Of a stretch of 64,000 nt of DNA, positions 62,601 to 64,000 are shown piece after piece. A program made the position numbers and the translations under genes. The notes under the pieces are model-generated. The model did not search any database. It was not told the origin of the DNA and saw nothing but the letters and a program-made list of their open reading frames with translations. The DNA comes from Planctomycetota bacterium (GTDB lineage Bacteria; Planctomycetota; Planctomycetia; Gemmatales; Gemmataceae), in contig JACPZP010000006.1 of the NCBI GenBank assembly GCA_016195405.1, positions 62,001-126,000 of the forward strand, in the 5' to 3' direction. Positions within the stretch are counted from its first letter, which is position 1; each line of letters starts with the position of its first letter.

Positions 62601-64000
62601 TTATGAGCTTTTCTTGGTCCCCGAAGATGGACTCGACGATGAGTTCTGCGTGAACGGAGCGTTCGTCGGATCCTCCGAACGCGGGCCAATGGGATCGTCG
62701 AGATCGAGGCCCCACAATTGGACGGAGAGGTCCGCCGGCGGCGCACCGACAGTAGTGAACTGGATCTGGTAGCTACCTGCCGGCAAATAAACGTCGAAAC
62801 TGATCGTCTGGCCGCTCTGCACGCAACGTTGTGCCAGGACGTTGCCCTGCGCATCCTTGACCGTCACGAACAGGGTCACGGCCTGCGAAGAGTTCGCCGC
62901 CAGGACGAAATGGAAGAGCCGGCTTTGATCCAAATCGAGTTGCGTTGTCAATTGCGGCGCACTCATCTTCTGTTGCACGAGGGATGCGAGCGCCGCGGTC
63001 TTGGTGCTGAAGTCGATGCCGAGGAAATAGGCGCCGACGTTGTTGGTCTTGGCGTTTTGGGCCTCGATTTTGACGAAGTAAGCCGCGCCGGCCGCGGCGT
63101 TGGCGATCTGCAACGTGTAGACGCCGTTGTCGTTGACGACGATCTGGCCGCCGACCGGATTGCCCTTGGCGTCGAACACGCTTGCCTTGGGAATGAGCCC
63201 GTTGTTCTGCGTTCCCCAGACCATGACCGTCATGACGTTGGGTGCGTCTTTGGGCGGCGTCGACGCCTGGATGCGGTAGTAATCGACGTCCCACGAATCG
63301 CGAATGTTGCCCTTAAACGCGTATTCGAACCGAGAGTCGGTTTGGCTCAAATTCAAGGGCAAGAGCGACGCGGTCAACATCGTGTCATTGGTGTGCAGAT
63401 CGTCCACGACGCCGCCGACGACTTCGATCCCCTGGTTGACGGTCGCCAGGGCGTTGCTCAAGAGCGCCGAAGAGCGAACCTGCAACTGATAGCCGCCGAT
63501 GCCGAAGACGTCGTCGACGGCGCCTTCCACCTTGATGTAGTATGTCGCCAAAGGCTTGAGCTGATTGAGCGAGACCGTCAGGTCCTGTCCCGGATTGGCC
63601 CCGACGGACGTGCCCACAACCCGGCCCGATGCATCGTAGACGGTTAAGCGAGGCGTCAGCAGGCTAAGCCCCGAGGTTTGCAAGGTCACGACGGTGCTCG
63701 CCGGGTTCAAAGGCAGCGTGAACTTGTGGTAATCGACGTCGTCGATCGAAGTGATGTCGGCCTCGACGCGCAGGCCGAGCACGCCGTCGCTTTGGCTTAG
63801 CAAGGAAAGCGTCGAAGCCGCCTTCATCTGGTCGTTGCCGGCGGCGCCTTCGAAGCGATCCGCGGAACGCGCGCCGTACAGGGCTTGGATGTGCGCGATG
63901 TCACTGGCGCTCAAACCAGTCATAAGGCCGGAATAGCCTTCCTCCATCACGGAGGCCGGATCGAGACTGTGATCCAGGCCAAAAGCGTGGCCCGCCTCAT
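62601..64000 (-). CDS. secreted matrixin-like metalloprotease, C-terminal part (5' end outside window)
   Basis: The frame stays open to the window edge, where the first residues are HEAGHAFGLDHS, an exact HExxHxxGxxH zinc motif, followed by VMEEGYSGLM at the place of the Met-turn. This is an M10-type (matrixin) catalytic domain. At least 465 residues follow: HIQALYGARS, then repeated beta-sandwich (PPC/pre-peptidase-like) domains with YHKFTLPLNPASTVVTLQTS, YIKVEGAVDDVFGIGGYQLQ, VDYYRIQASTPPKDAPNVMT and AAYFVKIEAQNAKTNNVGAY, and a Ser-rich C-terminal tail (TQNSSSSPSSGTKKSS). Probably exported and surface or extracellular. The N-terminus, signal peptide and prodomain are not visible. Confidence 0.85.
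   Translation of the reverse strand, partial: EAGHAFGLDHSLDPASVMEEGYSGLMTGLSASDIAHIQALYGARSADRFEGAAGNDQMKAASTLSLLSQSDGVLGLRVEADITSIDDVDYHKFTLPLNPASTVVTLQTSGLSLLTPRLTVYDASGRVVGTSVGANPGQDLTVSLNQLKPLATYYIKVEGAVDDVFGIGGYQLQVRSSALLSNALATVNQGIEVVGGVVDDLHTNDTMLTASLLPLNLSQTDSRFEYAFKGNIRDSWDVDYYRIQASTPPKDAPNVMTVMVWGTQNNGLIPKASVFDAKGNPVGGQIVVNDNGVYTLQIANAAAGAAYFVKIEAQNAKTNNVGAYFLGIDFSTKTAALASLVQQKMSAPQLTTQLDLDQSRLFHFVLAANSSQAVTLFVTVKDAQGNVLAQRCVQSGQTISFDVYLPAGSYQIQFTTVGAPPADLSVQLWGLDLDDPIGPRSEDPTNAPFTQNSSSSPSSGTKKSS

Overview
The window reads as chromosomal DNA of a planctomycete, most likely of the Gemmataceae/Gemmatales type. The basis is high GC; two tandem DUF1559 prepilin-like genes (24466-26253); a two-domain DUF1080 protein; a Pkn-type Ser/Thr kinase; a protein with two N-terminal zinc ribbons; a SMP-30 protein; and an exosortase/EpsI exopolysaccharide locus. 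No rRNA, tRNA, CRISPR array or complete insertion sequence was recognised.

Layout. (1) 50-14781, all + strand: an exopolysaccharide locus with NAD-dependent epimerase, exosortase (broken), Wzc-like chain-length regulator/tyrosine kinase, EpsI, initiating sugar transferase, O-antigen ligase-like polymerase, Wzx-like flippase, UDP-GlcNAc 2-epimerase, three glycosyltransferases and a hexapeptide acyltransferase. Together these could start, extend, decorate, flip and polymerise a lipid-linked glycan. (2) 14980-40474: housekeeping and lineage genes. They include ispG, a DUF4160/DUF2442 pair, a DinB-like protein, a Ser/Thr kinase, SMP-30, DUF1559 genes, a VapC-type toxin-antitoxin pair, DUF1080, an acyl-CoA ligase, carB, a phosphatase, msrB and hrpB. 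(3) 40538-56005, almost all - strand: a capsid module of HK97 type (portal, prohead protease, major capsid protein, gp6-like connector, several small structural-looking proteins). It ends in a ParB-like protein, an ABC-ATPase/GNAT fusion and a zinc-ribbon protein. No terminase, tape measure, tail tube or integrase is visible in the window, and a + strand trio of BamE-like genes is embedded in it. (4) 56283-64000: secreted protein, prolyl-oligopeptidase-like hydrolase, MoaD/ThiS-like protein, molybdenum hydroxylase large subunit, an unknown 535-residue protein, and the C-terminal part of a secreted matrixin-like metalloprotease cut by the window edge.

The most striking feature cuts across all four regions: more than twenty palindromic elements belonging to about a dozen sequence families. 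Most lie between genes, but several lie in frame inside conserved genes. carB carries three different ones, and the molybdenum hydroxylase carries a fourth from the same family as one of the carB inserts, read in the same frame. One such family (GTTTAGCCGCGAGCC ... GGCTCGCGGCTAAAC) has five copies and only one stop-free frame per strand. This resembles the Rickettsia palindromic elements known from the literature. In several other genes the element supplies the stop codon.

Three genes (exosortase, the 21854-22380 gene, the 50240-50724 gene) look frameshifted; sequencing or assembly error cannot be excluded from the sequence alone.
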